A stretch of DNA of 21,897 bases from UBA5078 sp041175045 (GCA_041175045.1 JBEDFR010000033.1:1-21897); one strand, 5' to 3'. Counted from the first letter of the stretch, positions 7,428-15,437 are shown. Translations and numbers: made by a program. The notes: generated by a model from the letters alone, not told the origin.

Positions 7428-8632
7428 GCGCAGCAGCGGCCGGCGGTGCCCTCGAGGGCATCAGGGTAGTCGACCTTTCCCGCGTGCTGGGGGGGCCCTA
7501 CTGTTCGCAGATGCTGGCCGACCATGGCGCGAGGGTGCTCAAGATCGAACCGCCGCTGGGGGACGAGACACGGGAGTGGGGCCCCCCCTTCCACGAGGGC
7601 GACGCGGCTTATTTTCTCGGAGTCAATCGCAACAAGCGCGCCATGGGACTGGATCTGACCTGCACCGAGGGTCGGGACGTGCTGCTGCGTCTGCTGCAGG
7701 ATGCCGACATTCTGCTGGAAAACTTCAAGCCGGGAACACTGGAAAGATGGGGGCTTGGCTACGAGGCAGTGCTGCGCGAGCGGTTTCCCCGGCTGATTCA
7801 CTGCCGCATCAGCGGCTTCGGGGCCGACGGCCCGCTCGGCGGCTACCCAGGCTACGACGCCATCGTGCAGGCCATGGCTGGCTGGTTCAGTGTCAACGGC
7901 GAGGCGGGCGGGAAGCCGACGCGACTGGGCCTGCCCATGGTGGACATGGGCACCGGTCTTTACAGCGCGGTGGCAATCCTGATGGCCCTGACCGAGCGCT
8001 CGCGCTCGGGTCTGGGACAGTTCATCGACATGACCCTGTACGACTGCGCGCTCGCGCTGCTGCATCCCCATGCGGCCAATTACGCCCTGTCGGGCAAGGT
8101 GCCGGTGGCCACGGGCAATGCCCATCCCAATATCAGCCCTTACGACACTTTCCGCACGGGCAGTGTCGACATCTTCATCGGCGCCGGCAACGACGCTGCC
8201 TTTGCCAGGTTGTGCGAGCTGCTGGAGGCGCCCGAGCTGATTGCCGACTCCCGCTTTGGCCGCAATGCCGATCGCGTCACCCATCGTGCCACGCTGAAAG
8301 TGGAGCTGGAGTCGCGCCTGATGCGCGTCGAAGGCGCCGCGTTCTGCGAGCGTTTGTTGCAGGCAGGCGTACCGGCAGGCCCCGTTCAAGATACGGCGCG
8401 GGCACTGGCGCACCCGCATACGGCCCACAGAGGCATGTTGCTGCAGCAGAACGGCCATGCCCTGGCAGGCACGCCGATCAAGTTCTCCCGCACGCCGGGC
8501 AGCGTGCGCAGCCTGCCGCCACGCTATGGCGAGCATACACGGGAGGTCCTGCTGGAAATGGGCTTGTGTGATGCCGATATCCAGACACTGCTCGAGGCTG
8601 GCGTGGTGCTGGAGCACCGCCGCCAACGCTGA
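7424..8632 (+). CDS. CaiB/BaiF (class III) CoA-transferase family protein
   Basis: 402 residues, the usual length for formyl-CoA-transferase-like enzymes, which move CoA between organic acids through an acyl-enzyme aspartate. Conserved landmarks are GIRVVDLSRVLGGPYCSQML at the N-terminus, ADHGARVLKIEPP, NRNKRAMGLDL, LLENFKPGTLERWGLGY, the RISGFGADGPLGGYPGYD block, and LPMVDMGTG with the likely catalytic Asp174. It starts with GTG inside the ubiC stop (GTGA overlap), so translation is probably coupled to ubiC. The substrate is unknown. Pairing with ubiC instead of ubiA is unusual, but I see no evidence that it acts in quinone synthesis. It ends 8 bp from a convergent gene. Confidence 0.93.
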   Translation: MSAAAAGGALEGIRVVDLSRVLGGPYCSQMLADHGARVLKIEPPLGDETREWGPPFHEGDAAYFLGVNRNKRAMGLDLTCTEGRDVLLRLLQDADILLENFKPGTLERWGLGYEAVLRERFPRLIHCRISGFGADGPLGGYPGYDAIVQAMAGWFSVNGEAGGKPTRLGLPMVDMGTGLYSAVAILMALTERSRSGLGQFIDMTLYDCALALLHPHAANYALSGKVPVATGNAHPNISPYDTFRTGSVDIFIGAGNDAAFARLCELLEAPELIADSRFGRNADRVTHRATLKVELESRLMRVEGAAFCERLLQAGVPAGPVQDTARALAHPHTAHRGMLLQQNGHALAGTPIKFSRTPGSVRSLPPRYGEHTREVLLEMGLCDADIQTLLEAGVVLEHRRQR

Positions 8633-8640
8633 CGCGCGGG

Positions 8641-10131
8641 TCAGTCGCGGGCGGCCGGCATACGCACTGTCAGCAGCACGTTCTCGGCCCGCACGGGCAT
8701 GCCATCGCGCAGCGCCGGACGGAATTGCAGCAGTTCGGTGAACTTGCGCAGTTTCACGCGGTTGGGGGTGCTGTCCGGGTTGACTTCCAGGTATTCCACA
8801 TTGCCGACCTGCCCATTGGTGCGCACGGTGAAGCGCAGGCTGGCCTCCAGGGTGCCGTCGGGATTGCCTGAATCCCCCTCGAGCCCCGGGATCAGGGTCG
8901 AGATCAGGGTATGGTCGGCCAGGGTGTAGGAGACCGGGTCGGCGACATGCCGGCAGTCTGGCAGGGCTGCCTCGACGCTGGCATGAAAGACCGTCAGCGG
9001 CAGCAAGACAGGGCAGCGGGCAAGAGCCGCCACGCGCTCCTGGGCAACGCCCGCCTGCGCCAGCAGCTCGAGCGCCTCCTTGTAGGACATCATGGCGGCA
9101 CCGATGGAGGAAGACCCGCGCCGCACGCCCGCGAAATTGCCCGGACGATCCTCGAACTGGGTGCGCATGAGCACCGAATCTCCCATCGCCATGAGGGCCA
9201 TGGCCTCTGCCTCGCGATTGCCAGTGCCGGCGTAGATGTCCCGGATGCGTTCCAGTTCATCGTAGCTGGCGCCCATATTGGCCTTGAAGGAACGCTCGAT
9301 GACCGTGCTGGCGCGCGAACCATAGAGGGCCTCGACTTCCGCCACCCCCAGGCCGCCGGCACCGCTGCCTGCCGCGAGGATGCCGCGGTCGCGGAGGCCC
9401 TCGGTCTCCAGCATCAGCGCCTTGGAGGTGTCATCCGTCAGCATGATCGCCAGGGCGATGTAAAGCTCGGCGATGGACTTGTCGTAAAGATAGGGCACCA
9501 GCGCCTCGCTGTCGGCACCCAGCTGTCCCTCGGCGAGTTCGGCGGCTTTCTCTTCCATGGTGCTGAGACGGACCAGGTGATGGGCCTCGCGCACACGCTC
9601 GTCCTTTTCCAGCGCCTGCAGGTGCCAGGCGCTGATCTTCTTCAGCCCGGCCAGACGGGCCTCGGCCGGCAGCGAGTCGTCGCGCTCGTAGAGCCAGCTC
9701 AGATATTGCAGGGTGTCGTCGATGCGCCCCCAGTCCCCCTGGCGGGACTGCAGCTCGAGCAGGGTCTCGATGACGGGAATCTGTTCCGGCGAATACAGGC
9801 CGTGGGTGATGCGCTGGATCTGCAGCTGCTGATCCAGCAGGGTGGCGGCGTCATCGAAGCGTTCGTTCTCGATGTGGACACCGATCAGAGCGTCCAGCGG
9901 TTCCAGCAGGCGCGTGTCGAAGGGGCCGTACGCACTCTGCAGCGCTCCCAGCGCCTCTTCGTGCCGGGCGATGCGCGCTTCCAGGTCGATGGCGCGCTGC
10001 ATGGCGCTCGAGAGATCATCATCCTGCGCCACGCTCGTCATGCCGGGCAGCAGCAGGGCGACGCCCGCCAGAGCCAGTGCCCTGCGCAAACGAGCAGATC
10101 GATGGACAGCCTGCAGGGGCAGAGAGTGCAT
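8641..10131 (-). CDS. Secreted helical-repeat (TPR-like) protein with TonB-C-like terminus
   Basis: 496 residues from the ATG at 10131, chosen because it begins a signal peptide (basic RSARLRR, hydrophobic ALALAGVALLLPG, cleavage near SVA-QDD). The frame is open about 30 codons further upstream, but that part is not signal-like. Residues 40-230 look like alpha-helical TPR-type repeats (LDALIGVHIENERFDDAATL, IETLLELQSRQGDW). The last 90 residues (SLRFTVRTNGQVGNVEYLEV ... LLQFRPALRDGMPV) resemble the C-terminal domain of TonB-type proteins. There is no membrane anchor apart from the signal peptide, so it is probably periplasmic. Function unknown; a scaffold in envelope work is a guess. The gene stands alone, convergent with the CoA-transferase. 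Confidence 0.85.
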   Translation of the reverse strand: MHSLPLQAVHRSARLRRALALAGVALLLPGMTSVAQDDDLSSAMQRAIDLEARIARHEEALGALQSAYGPFDTRLLEPLDALIGVHIENERFDDAATLLDQQLQIQRITHGLYSPEQIPVIETLLELQSRQGDWGRIDDTLQYLSWLYERDDSLPAEARLAGLKKISAWHLQALEKDERVREAHHLVRLSTMEEKAAELAEGQLGADSEALVPYLYDKSIAELYIALAIMLTDDTSKALMLETEGLRDRGILAAGSGAGGLGVAEVEALYGSRASTVIERSFKANMGASYDELERIRDIYAGTGNREAEAMALMAMGDSVLMRTQFEDRPGNFAGVRRGSSSIGAAMMSYKEALELLAQAGVAQERVAALARCPVLLPLTVFHASVEAALPDCRHVADPVSYTLADHTLISTLIPGLEGDSGNPDGTLEASLRFTVRTNGQVGNVEYLEVNPDSTPNRVKLRKFTELLQFRPALRDGMPVRAENVLLTVRMPAARD

Positions 10132-10156
10132 GCCGCAATTCGCCTGGATCAGGTGG

Positions 10157-10185
10157 TTGACAGGTGCCAGTAGATCACATAGATT
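10157..10185 (+). promoter_or_regulatory. Sigma70 promoter for the leader ORF/aminotransferase unit
   Basis: TTGACA (10157-10162), a perfect -35, followed by a 17-bp spacer and TAGATT (10180-10185). It is the best sigma70 promoter in the window. Predicted transcription starts near 10192. The transcript would carry an inverted repeat GTGCAA-tt-TTGCAC (10205-10218), then the Arg/Ala-rich frame and the terminator. Confidence 0.7.
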
Positions 10186-10235
10186 CGCCCGCCTCAAACC
10201 CGTTGTGCAATTTTGCACCACTCTGGATCAGCTCC

Positions 10236-10367
10236 ATGAACACGACAGCTCTGCGTCTTTCCGCCCTTGCCATGGCCGCCGCCATGGCCGCTGCGCGCGC
10301 CGCCGCGGCCCGTCGTGCCGCACGCGCGCGTCGCGCCCATTCATCGAGGAAGCCTGAGACCCTGTAA
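10236..10367 (+). CDS. 43-residue Arg/Ala-rich small ORF, candidate leader peptide
   Basis: ATG to TAA, 43 codons: 17 Ala and 8 Arg, with Arg concentrated in the second half (AAAARRAARARRAHSSRK). It begins about 44 bases after a predicted transcription start and ends 20 bases before a strong intrinsic terminator, so it sits inside a defined short transcript. The ribosome site is weak (GGA ten bases upstream). A 12-bp tandem repeat (GCCATGGCCGCC, 10269-10292) lies inside. It could be a true small basic protein, an Arg-sensing leader peptide for the ArgD-like gene downstream, or an open stretch within a small RNA. No family recognised. Confidence 0.5.
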   Translation: MNTTALRLSALAMAAAMAAARAAAARRAARARRAHSSRKPETL

Positions 10368-10387
10368 GCAGTCACGCAGTACCCGAC

Positions 10388-10426
10388 AAAACCTCCAGGC
10401 GTCCCGACTCCTGGAGGTTTTTTTTT
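10388..10426 (+). terminator. Strong intrinsic terminator between leader ORF and aminotransferase
   Basis: 12-bp perfect stem AAAACCTCCAGG / CCTGGAGGTTTT with a 10-base loop, followed by a run of nine T (10418-10426). It faces the plus strand. The gene on its left is transcribed away from it, so it can only end or attenuate the transcript from the 10157 promoter. The aminotransferase ATG is 24 bases beyond the T-run. Confidence 0.92.
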
Positions 10427-10450
10427 GCCTTGAAGAAAGCCGGAGGGCTT

Positions 10451-11668
10451 ATGAACACCATTGATATCGAAGACAGCCTTGCGCTGTCGGTCTGCATGAA
10501 ACAGCCAGTGGCCATTGCGCGCGGTCTTGGCGCCCGCGTCTGGGACGAACAGGGCCGTGCCTTCCTGGACTTCACCGCGGGTTGGGGTGTGACGTCTCTG
10601 GGCCACTCTCACCCGGTGCTCGTGGCCGCCATCGCCGAGCAGGCGGGCAGGCTGATGCAGAACCCCAACTCCGGCTTCACCTACTCGCCAGTGCGCGCGA
10701 AGCTGCTGCAGCAGTTGCAGGGCGTGCTGCCGGCGGGGCTCGAACGTGTCTTCTTCGCCAACAGTGGTGCCGAGGCCAACGATGCCGCCGTGAAACTGGC
10801 GCGCAAAGTGACCGGGCGCAGCAAGGTACTGGTGGCGTCCAACTCCTTCCACGGGCGCACGCTGGCCACGCTGTCGCTGTCAGGCGGACCGGAGAACGGG
10901 GCCCGCTTCGCGCCGCAGGTGCCGGGTCATCAGTTTCTGCCCTTCGGCGATGTCGACGCGCTGCGTGCCGCCATGGACGCCGAGGTCGCGGCGGTGCTGC
11001 TGGAACCGGTGCAGGGCGAGGGCGGGGTGCGCCTGCCGTCGCCCGACTACCTGCCAGCGGTGGCAGAGCTGTGCCGTGAGCGCGGTGCTCTGCTGATCGC
11101 CGATGAGGTGCAGACGGGCTTCTGTCGCACAGGCAGTTTCTTCGCCGTGGATGCGGTGGGTGTGCAACCTGACATTCTCACCATGGGCAAGGGCATTGCG
11201 GGCGGCTTTCCTCTGGCGGCATTCGCCGTCACCGCGCGGGTCGCTGCAGGAGTAGCCAGGGGCGATCACGGCGGCACCTATTGCGGCAATCCGCTGGGCT
11301 GTGCAGCAGCCAGTGCCGTCGTGGACTATCTCGTGACCCACGATGTTGCCGCGCGCGTGGCGCGCCTGGGGCAGGTCCTCCTGCAGGATCTGCAGCAACT
11401 GGCCGAGGAGTTCCCCGGCTTGCTGCGGGAAGTGCGCGGCAAGGGCCTTCTGCTGGGGCTGCAGCTGCACAGCGACGCCCAGGTGAGCGCCCTGACCGAG
11501 GCAGCGCTGGCGCGTGGTCTGCTGGTGACTCCCACCCGCAATGCCGTGCTGCGGCTGATTCCAAGTCTGCTGCTGGAGAAGGCCGAGTGGGAGGAGGGGC
11601 TGGGCATCCTGCGCGGTGCCTGTGCCGATGTGCTGGCGCAAGTCCCTGCGGCTGTCCGTGCAGCCTGA
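10451..11668 (+). CDS. argD: Class III PLP aminotransferase, acetylornithine transaminase (ArgD)-like
   Basis: 405 residues from ATG 10451, chosen for its GGAGG ribosome site. The protein matches the ArgD/ornithine-aminotransferase branch, which converts N-acetylglutamate semialdehyde and glutamate to N-acetylornithine in arginine synthesis. Visible landmarks are FLDFTAGWGVTSLGHSHP, FFANSGAEANDAAVKLAR, SNSFHGRTLATLS, LLEPVQGEGGV, the PLP-contacting IADEVQTGFCRTG, and the Schiff-base Lys247 in MGKGIAGGFPLAAF. Related succinylornithine or diaminopimelate transaminases share this scaffold, so the exact substrate is not certain. Only the transcript passing the upstream terminator, or a start from a promoter I cannot see in the 24-base gap, would express it. 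Confidence 0.85.
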   Translation: MNTIDIEDSLALSVCMKQPVAIARGLGARVWDEQGRAFLDFTAGWGVTSLGHSHPVLVAAIAEQAGRLMQNPNSGFTYSPVRAKLLQQLQGVLPAGLERVFFANSGAEANDAAVKLARKVTGRSKVLVASNSFHGRTLATLSLSGGPENGARFAPQVPGHQFLPFGDVDALRAAMDAEVAAVLLEPVQGEGGVRLPSPDYLPAVAELCRERGALLIADEVQTGFCRTGSFFAVDAVGVQPDILTMGKGIAGGFPLAAFAVTARVAAGVARGDHGGTYCGNPLGCAAASAVVDYLVTHDVAARVARLGQVLLQDLQQLAEEFPGLLREVRGKGLLLGLQLHSDAQVSALTEAALARGLLVTPTRNAVLRLIPSLLLEKAEWEEGLGILRGACADVLAQVPAAVRAA

Positions 11669-11760
11669 GCGCAGTTCCCGGCACAGGGGCGGCGGCTTGC
11701 GTGCGGATTGAGTACCATGGCCGGCGCGCGGATGTCTGCCGCGCCCTCAAGGAGCAATTC

Positions 11761-12774
11761 ATGCAGAACACGAAGATCGTGCTGGCCCGGCGTCCGGTCG
11801 GCGAACCCGAGGATGCCTGTTTCGGTATCGTTCACGAAGAAGTCCCCGCACTCGGCGCGGGGCAGATCCTGATCAAGGTGCTGTGGCTGTCGCTCGACCC
11901 GTACATGCGTGGCCGCATGAACGACGCCAAGTCCTATGCCAGGCCGCTGGAGATTGGCGAGGTCATGCCGGGCGAGACGGCCGGCGTGGTGCTGCAGTCG
12001 CGCTCGGCCCACTACGCGGTAGGCGACCATGTCACCCTCCACAAGGGCTGGCGCAGCATGATCGTGGCGGACGACACCGACCCCCTGCTGATGAAGGTCG
12101 ACGTGGCCAACGGCACGCTGTCCGCCCATCTGGGTGTGGTGGGCATGCCCGGTCGCACGGCTTACTTCGGGCTGCTGGAACTCGGTCGTCCGCAGGCGGG
12201 CGAGACTCTGGTCGTGGCGGCGGCCTCCGGCGCCGTCGGTTCCGTGGTGGGCCAGATCGCCAGGCTCAAGGGCCTGCATGTGGTGGGCATCGCGGGTGGC
12301 GAGGCCAAATGCCGTCATGTGCGCGAGGAGCTGGGCTTCGATGAGTGCCTGGACTATCGCGAGCCGCGCCTGGCCGAACGTCTGGCGGCAGCCTGTCCGC
12401 GCGGCATCGACATCTATTTCGAGAACGTCGGCGGGGATATCACCCGCGCCGTGGCGCCGCTGCTCAACCCCGGCGCACGCGTGCCCATCTGCGGCTACGT
12501 CTCCCACTACAACGACCAGGACATCGGTCAGTCGGTGCTGCCGGCCGACATCCTCAAGGCGTTGCCGGTGGTGCCCGAGCACCGCTTCTTCCTGGTCAGC
12601 GAGTGGTTTGCGCGCTGGCCCGAGGCCACGCGGCAGTTGGGGCAGTGGGTGAAGCAAGGGCGTATCCAGTACCGCGAAACGGTGGGCGAGGGGCTCGAGA
12701 AGGCGCCCGAGTATTTTCGCGGCCTGCTGCGCGGCCGCAATCTCGGCAAGCAGCTGGTCAAGGTGGCTGACTGA
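11761..12774 (+). CDS. NADP-dependent MDR-family oxidoreductase (zinc-free, CurA/LTB4DH-like)
   Basis: 337 residues, the usual length. Medium-chain reductase of the zinc-independent group that reduces activated C=C bonds with NADPH. Landmarks are LSLDPYMRGRM near the N-terminus, GEVMPGETAGVV, the segment GMPGRTAYFGLLELGRPQAG, the nucleotide-binding AAASGAVGSVVGQIARLKG at about 153-172, and YFENVGGD. The C-terminus FRGLLRGRNLGKQLVKV is typical of the family. The zinc-ligand cysteines of alcohol dehydrogenases are absent. The start follows GGAG seven bases upstream. The 92-bp gap after the aminotransferase shows no terminator, so cotranscription is possible. The substrate is unknown. Confidence 0.92.
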   Translation: MQNTKIVLARRPVGEPEDACFGIVHEEVPALGAGQILIKVLWLSLDPYMRGRMNDAKSYARPLEIGEVMPGETAGVVLQSRSAHYAVGDHVTLHKGWRSMIVADDTDPLLMKVDVANGTLSAHLGVVGMPGRTAYFGLLELGRPQAGETLVVAAASGAVGSVVGQIARLKGLHVVGIAGGEAKCRHVREELGFDECLDYREPRLAERLAAACPRGIDIYFENVGGDITRAVAPLLNPGARVPICGYVSHYNDQDIGQSVLPADILKALPVVPEHRFFLVSEWFARWPEATRQLGQWVKQGRIQYRETVGEGLEKAPEYFRGLLRGRNLGKQLVKVAD

Positions 12775-12791
12775 GGTTCCAGTGCCGCGTA

Positions 12792-13892
12792 TCAGCCCTG
12801 AGCGTGCGTGGCCGGCATGAGGTGAATCAGCTCGCCGCGCAGGCGCACCTGCAGGGTCTGGCCTTCGCTCAGCGCGTGGCGCTGGGCGACATGGCGCGGC
12901 ACGCTCATCGTGAGGGTGTCGCTGCCGCATTGCAGCATCACGCGCAGTTGTTCCCCCAGCGCGAGCATGCGCGTCACCTGTACCGGCACCTGATTCTCCA
13001 GCGGCTGCAGACTCGTCGCATGACTGCTGAGCAGCATCACGCCGGTGCCAGGCACCGCCCACATCACTTCCTCGCCAGGCGCCATGTGCGTCTGGCGTGC
13101 AATGCGCAGCGTCTGACCCTGCCAGCGCACGACACTGCACACCGGCTCGTGGCCCAGCAGCGTGCCGGCAAACAGATTGCGCATCCCCAGCATTCGCGCC
13201 ACGGCGGCGCTGGCCGGGGCCCGCAGCAGTTCGTCCGGGGTCGCTGTCTGCAGGATGCTGCCGTGGTCGAGCATGCACATGCGATCGGCCAACAGGGTGG
13301 CTTCGTCGAGATCATGGGTGACGAGGATCACGGGCATGCGCAGTTCCTCACGCAGCTCTGCCAGCTCGTAGTACAGCGCTTCGCGGGTGGCGCGGTCCAC
13401 CGCAGAGAAGGGCTCGTCCAGCAGCAGGATCTGTGGTTCGCGGGCCAGCGCGCGGGCCACGGCCACGCGCTGCTGCTGGCCGCCCGACAGCTGACGCGGC
13501 CGCCTGTTCTCCAGTCCCTGCAGATGCATGCGCGCCAGCCAGCGCCGGGCGCGCAGTTGGCGTTCCACCACTGGCAGGTCGAGCATCGCCGCCGCCACGT
13601 TGTCCAGTGCGCTCAAGTGCGGGAATAGCGCGAACTGCTGGAACACCATGCCCACGCGTCTGTGCCGAGTCGCTACACAGAGCCGGGAAGCGCTGTCATA
13701 CCAGAGCACGCCGTTGCACTCGATGCGGCCCTGCCCGTGCGGGTGCAGGCCGGCGATACTGCGCAGCAGCGTGGTCTTGCCGCTCCCCGATGGCCCGACC
13801 AGCGCCAGCACCTCCCCAGGCGCGCAATGCAGGCGGGCATCCAGCGGGATAGGTGTCTGCTGTTGCAGCGTGAGGTGCAGACCGTCAGGCAT
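12792..13892 (-). CDS. modC: Molybdate ABC transporter ATP-binding protein ModC
   Basis: 366-residue ATPase with Walker A GPSGSGKTT (33-41), Q-loop VFQQFALFPH, signature LSGGQQQRVAVARAL, Walker B LLLDEPFSAVD and the switch His in VTHD. After the ATPase domain, residues about 285-366 form a MOP/TOBE-like domain (QVTRMLALGEQLRVML, LRGELIHLMP) that senses molybdate in ModC proteins. Its start overlaps the modB end by 8 bp, so translation is probably coupled. As the third gene after modA and modB on the same strand it completes the importer. Confidence 0.95.
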   Translation of the reverse strand: MPDGLHLTLQQQTPIPLDARLHCAPGEVLALVGPSGSGKTTLLRSIAGLHPHGQGRIECNGVLWYDSASRLCVATRHRRVGMVFQQFALFPHLSALDNVAAAMLDLPVVERQLRARRWLARMHLQGLENRRPRQLSGGQQQRVAVARALAREPQILLLDEPFSAVDRATREALYYELAELREELRMPVILVTHDLDEATLLADRMCMLDHGSILQTATPDELLRAPASAAVARMLGMRNLFAGTLLGHEPVCSVVRWQGQTLRIARQTHMAPGEEVMWAVPGTGVMLLSSHATSLQPLENQVPVQVTRMLALGEQLRVMLQCGSDTLTMSVPRHVAQRHALSEGQTLQVRLRGELIHLMPATHAQG

Positions 13893-14559
13893 GGGACTGT
13901 CTCTTCTGCAGTCGCGCGGTGGCGAGGTAGGACAGGCTGATCGCCGCCAGGGAAATGCCCAGCAGCACCGCCGACATCACTCCGGCGGCCTGATTGTCGA
14001 AGGCCTGCACGCGGTCGTAGATCGAGATGGCGATGGTGCGGGTCTCACCCGGGATGCTGCCGCCCACCATGAGCACCACGCCGAACTCGCCCAGGGTGTG
14101 GGCGAAGGTCAGCACCAGGGCCGAGAGTATGCCCGGCCAGGCCAGCGGCAGCTCGATGCGCAGCAGGATCTGCCAGGGACTCATGCCGCAACAGCGTCCG
14201 GCCTCGCGCACTTCCGGGGCGATTGCCTCGAAGGCGCGCTGCATGGGCTGGATGGCGAAGGGCAGGTTGAAGATGACCGAGGCGATGAGCAGTCCGGCAA
14301 AGGAGAACGTGAGCTGCTGACCGAACAGGGCGTCCCAGGCGCGGCCGAACGGGGAGTTCGCTCCCATCGCCACCAGCAGATAGAAGCCCAGCACGGTGGG
14401 TGGCAGCACCAGCGGCAGCGCCACCAGAGCCTCCAGCAGACTCTTGCCGCGCACGGACGTCCACGCGAGGCGGCGGCCCGACCAGATGCCGATGGGCAGC
14501 AGGATCACCATGGTCCACAGGGACAATTCCAGGGAAAGCAGCAGGGCGGTCCAGTCCAT
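13885..14559 (-). CDS. modB: Molybdate ABC transporter permease ModB
   Basis: 224-residue inner-membrane permease with five or six hydrophobic segments (for example LSLELSLWTMVILLPIGIWS and LVALPLVLPPTVLGFYLLVA). The cytoplasmic EAA loop that docks on ModC is visible as VREAGRCCGMSPWQILLRIE followed by LPLAWPGI. Length and motifs are typical of ModB. It starts 6 bp after modA and overlaps modC. Confidence 0.95.
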   Translation of the reverse strand: MDWTALLLSLELSLWTMVILLPIGIWSGRRLAWTSVRGKSLLEALVALPLVLPPTVLGFYLLVAMGANSPFGRAWDALFGQQLTFSFAGLLIASVIFNLPFAIQPMQRAFEAIAPEVREAGRCCGMSPWQILLRIELPLAWPGILSALVLTFAHTLGEFGVVLMVGGSIPGETRTIAISIYDRVQAFDNQAAGVMSAVLLGISLAAISLSYLATARLQKRQSHA

Positions 14560-14565
14560 GTCCGC

Positions 14566-15351
14566 TCAGTCCTCGGTCGGCAGTGCAAAGCCGAAGCGAG
14601 CCATGATGGCCTGTGCTGTCGGCTGCTGCAGATAGGCGTAGAAAGCCTCGCTGCCCGGCGAAGCAGTCTTCATCAGCACCATGCGCTGGCGCAGCGGGCT
14701 GTGCCATTGCTCGGGCAGCAGGGCGGATGTGCCGAGCGCGGACACCGTCGGTGCCTGCGCCAGGGACCAGGCAATGATGCCGCCCTGGGCATTGCCCGAC
14801 GCCGCAAACTGCGCGGCCTGCGAGACATTCTCGCCCAGCACCAGTGCATCCTGCAGAGACTCCCAGAGGCCGGCGTGACGCAGGGCTTCCTCGGCGCGTG
14901 CCCCGTAAGGCGCGTGTTCCGGGCTGGCTATCGCGAAGCGGCGGATCTCGCCGCGTTGCAGGGCAATGCGCAGGCCATGCAATTCGGTGTCCACCTGCAG
15001 CGGCGATCCCTGCGGGGCGAACAGCGCCAGGCGGCCGATGGCATACACAGTCCCTGAGTCACGGGTCAGGCCCTGCTCGGCAAGCCGGTTCACGAAGCTT
15101 TCGTCGGCCGAAAGAAACAGCTCGAAGGGGGCGCCTTCGACGATCTGTCGGTAGAAGTTGCCAGACGACCCGAATACCAGTTGAACCTGTTGACCGGTGT
15201 CCCGCACGAACAGAGCCTGCACCTCCTGCAGCGCGAACTGCAGGTCCGAGGCCGCAGCGACGGTGGGTGTCTGGGTATGGCCCGCCGCGAATGGCAGCAG
15301 CCAGGCCAGGACGAGCGCGACGAGGCGGTGCAGTGGAGGGATCGGGGACAT
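14566..15351 (-). CDS. modA: Molybdate-binding periplasmic protein ModA
   Basis: 261-residue substrate-binding protein with signal peptide (RLVALVLAWLLPFAAGHTQ) and ModA landmarks: VAAASDLQFALQEV (oxyanion-binding N-terminal strand and helix), LVFGSSGNFYRQIVEGAPFE, LFLSADESFVNRL, and the C-terminal ALVLGENVSQAAQFAASGNA. It delivers molybdate or tungstate to ModBC. It is the first gene of the modABC unit, with a ModE-like operator 32 bp upstream of the start. Confidence 0.95.
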   Translation of the reverse strand: MSPIPPLHRLVALVLAWLLPFAAGHTQTPTVAAASDLQFALQEVQALFVRDTGQQVQLVFGSSGNFYRQIVEGAPFELFLSADESFVNRLAEQGLTRDSGTVYAIGRLALFAPQGSPLQVDTELHGLRIALQRGEIRRFAIASPEHAPYGARAEEALRHAGLWESLQDALVLGENVSQAAQFAASGNAQGGIIAWSLAQAPTVSALGTSALLPEQWHSPLRQRMVLMKTASPGSEAFYAYLQQPTAQAIMARFGFALPTED

Positions 15352-15383
15352 CGGACGAACTCCGGAGCGGGGGCGGGACGTGT

Positions 15384-15409
15384 GCGCTGTATCATTTCAT
15401 ATATAGCGC
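15384..15409. promoter_or_regulatory. ModE-like operator in front of modA
   Basis: Imperfect palindrome: on the minus strand the left half is GCGCTATAT and the right half is ATACAGCGC (reverse complement GCGCTGTAT), identical at 8 of 9 positions, with an 8-bp AT-rich spacer. ModE sites in E. coli have the form CGnTATAT-n6/7-ATATAnCG and lie over the modA promoter to repress it when molybdate is plentiful. The AT-rich patch (TATATATGAAATGATA) stands out in the GC-rich region. No modE gene is in the window. Confidence 0.65.
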
Positions 15410-15437
15410 AAGGGCGTCCAGCCGAGCGTCCGGGAGA

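Noticed and set aside
10205..10218. GTGCAA-tt-TTGCAC palindrome as an ArgR box
   Set aside because: An ARG box needs TGAAT-like arms with a 4-bp AT spacer over about 18 bp. This palindrome is two bases shorter between its TG and CA and lacks the flanks; it stays an unassigned inverted repeat.
11326..13278. 650-codon minus-strand frame opposite the oxidoreductase and aminotransferase
   Set aside because: It spans parts of three real genes on both strands and shows no domain, so it is a shadow.
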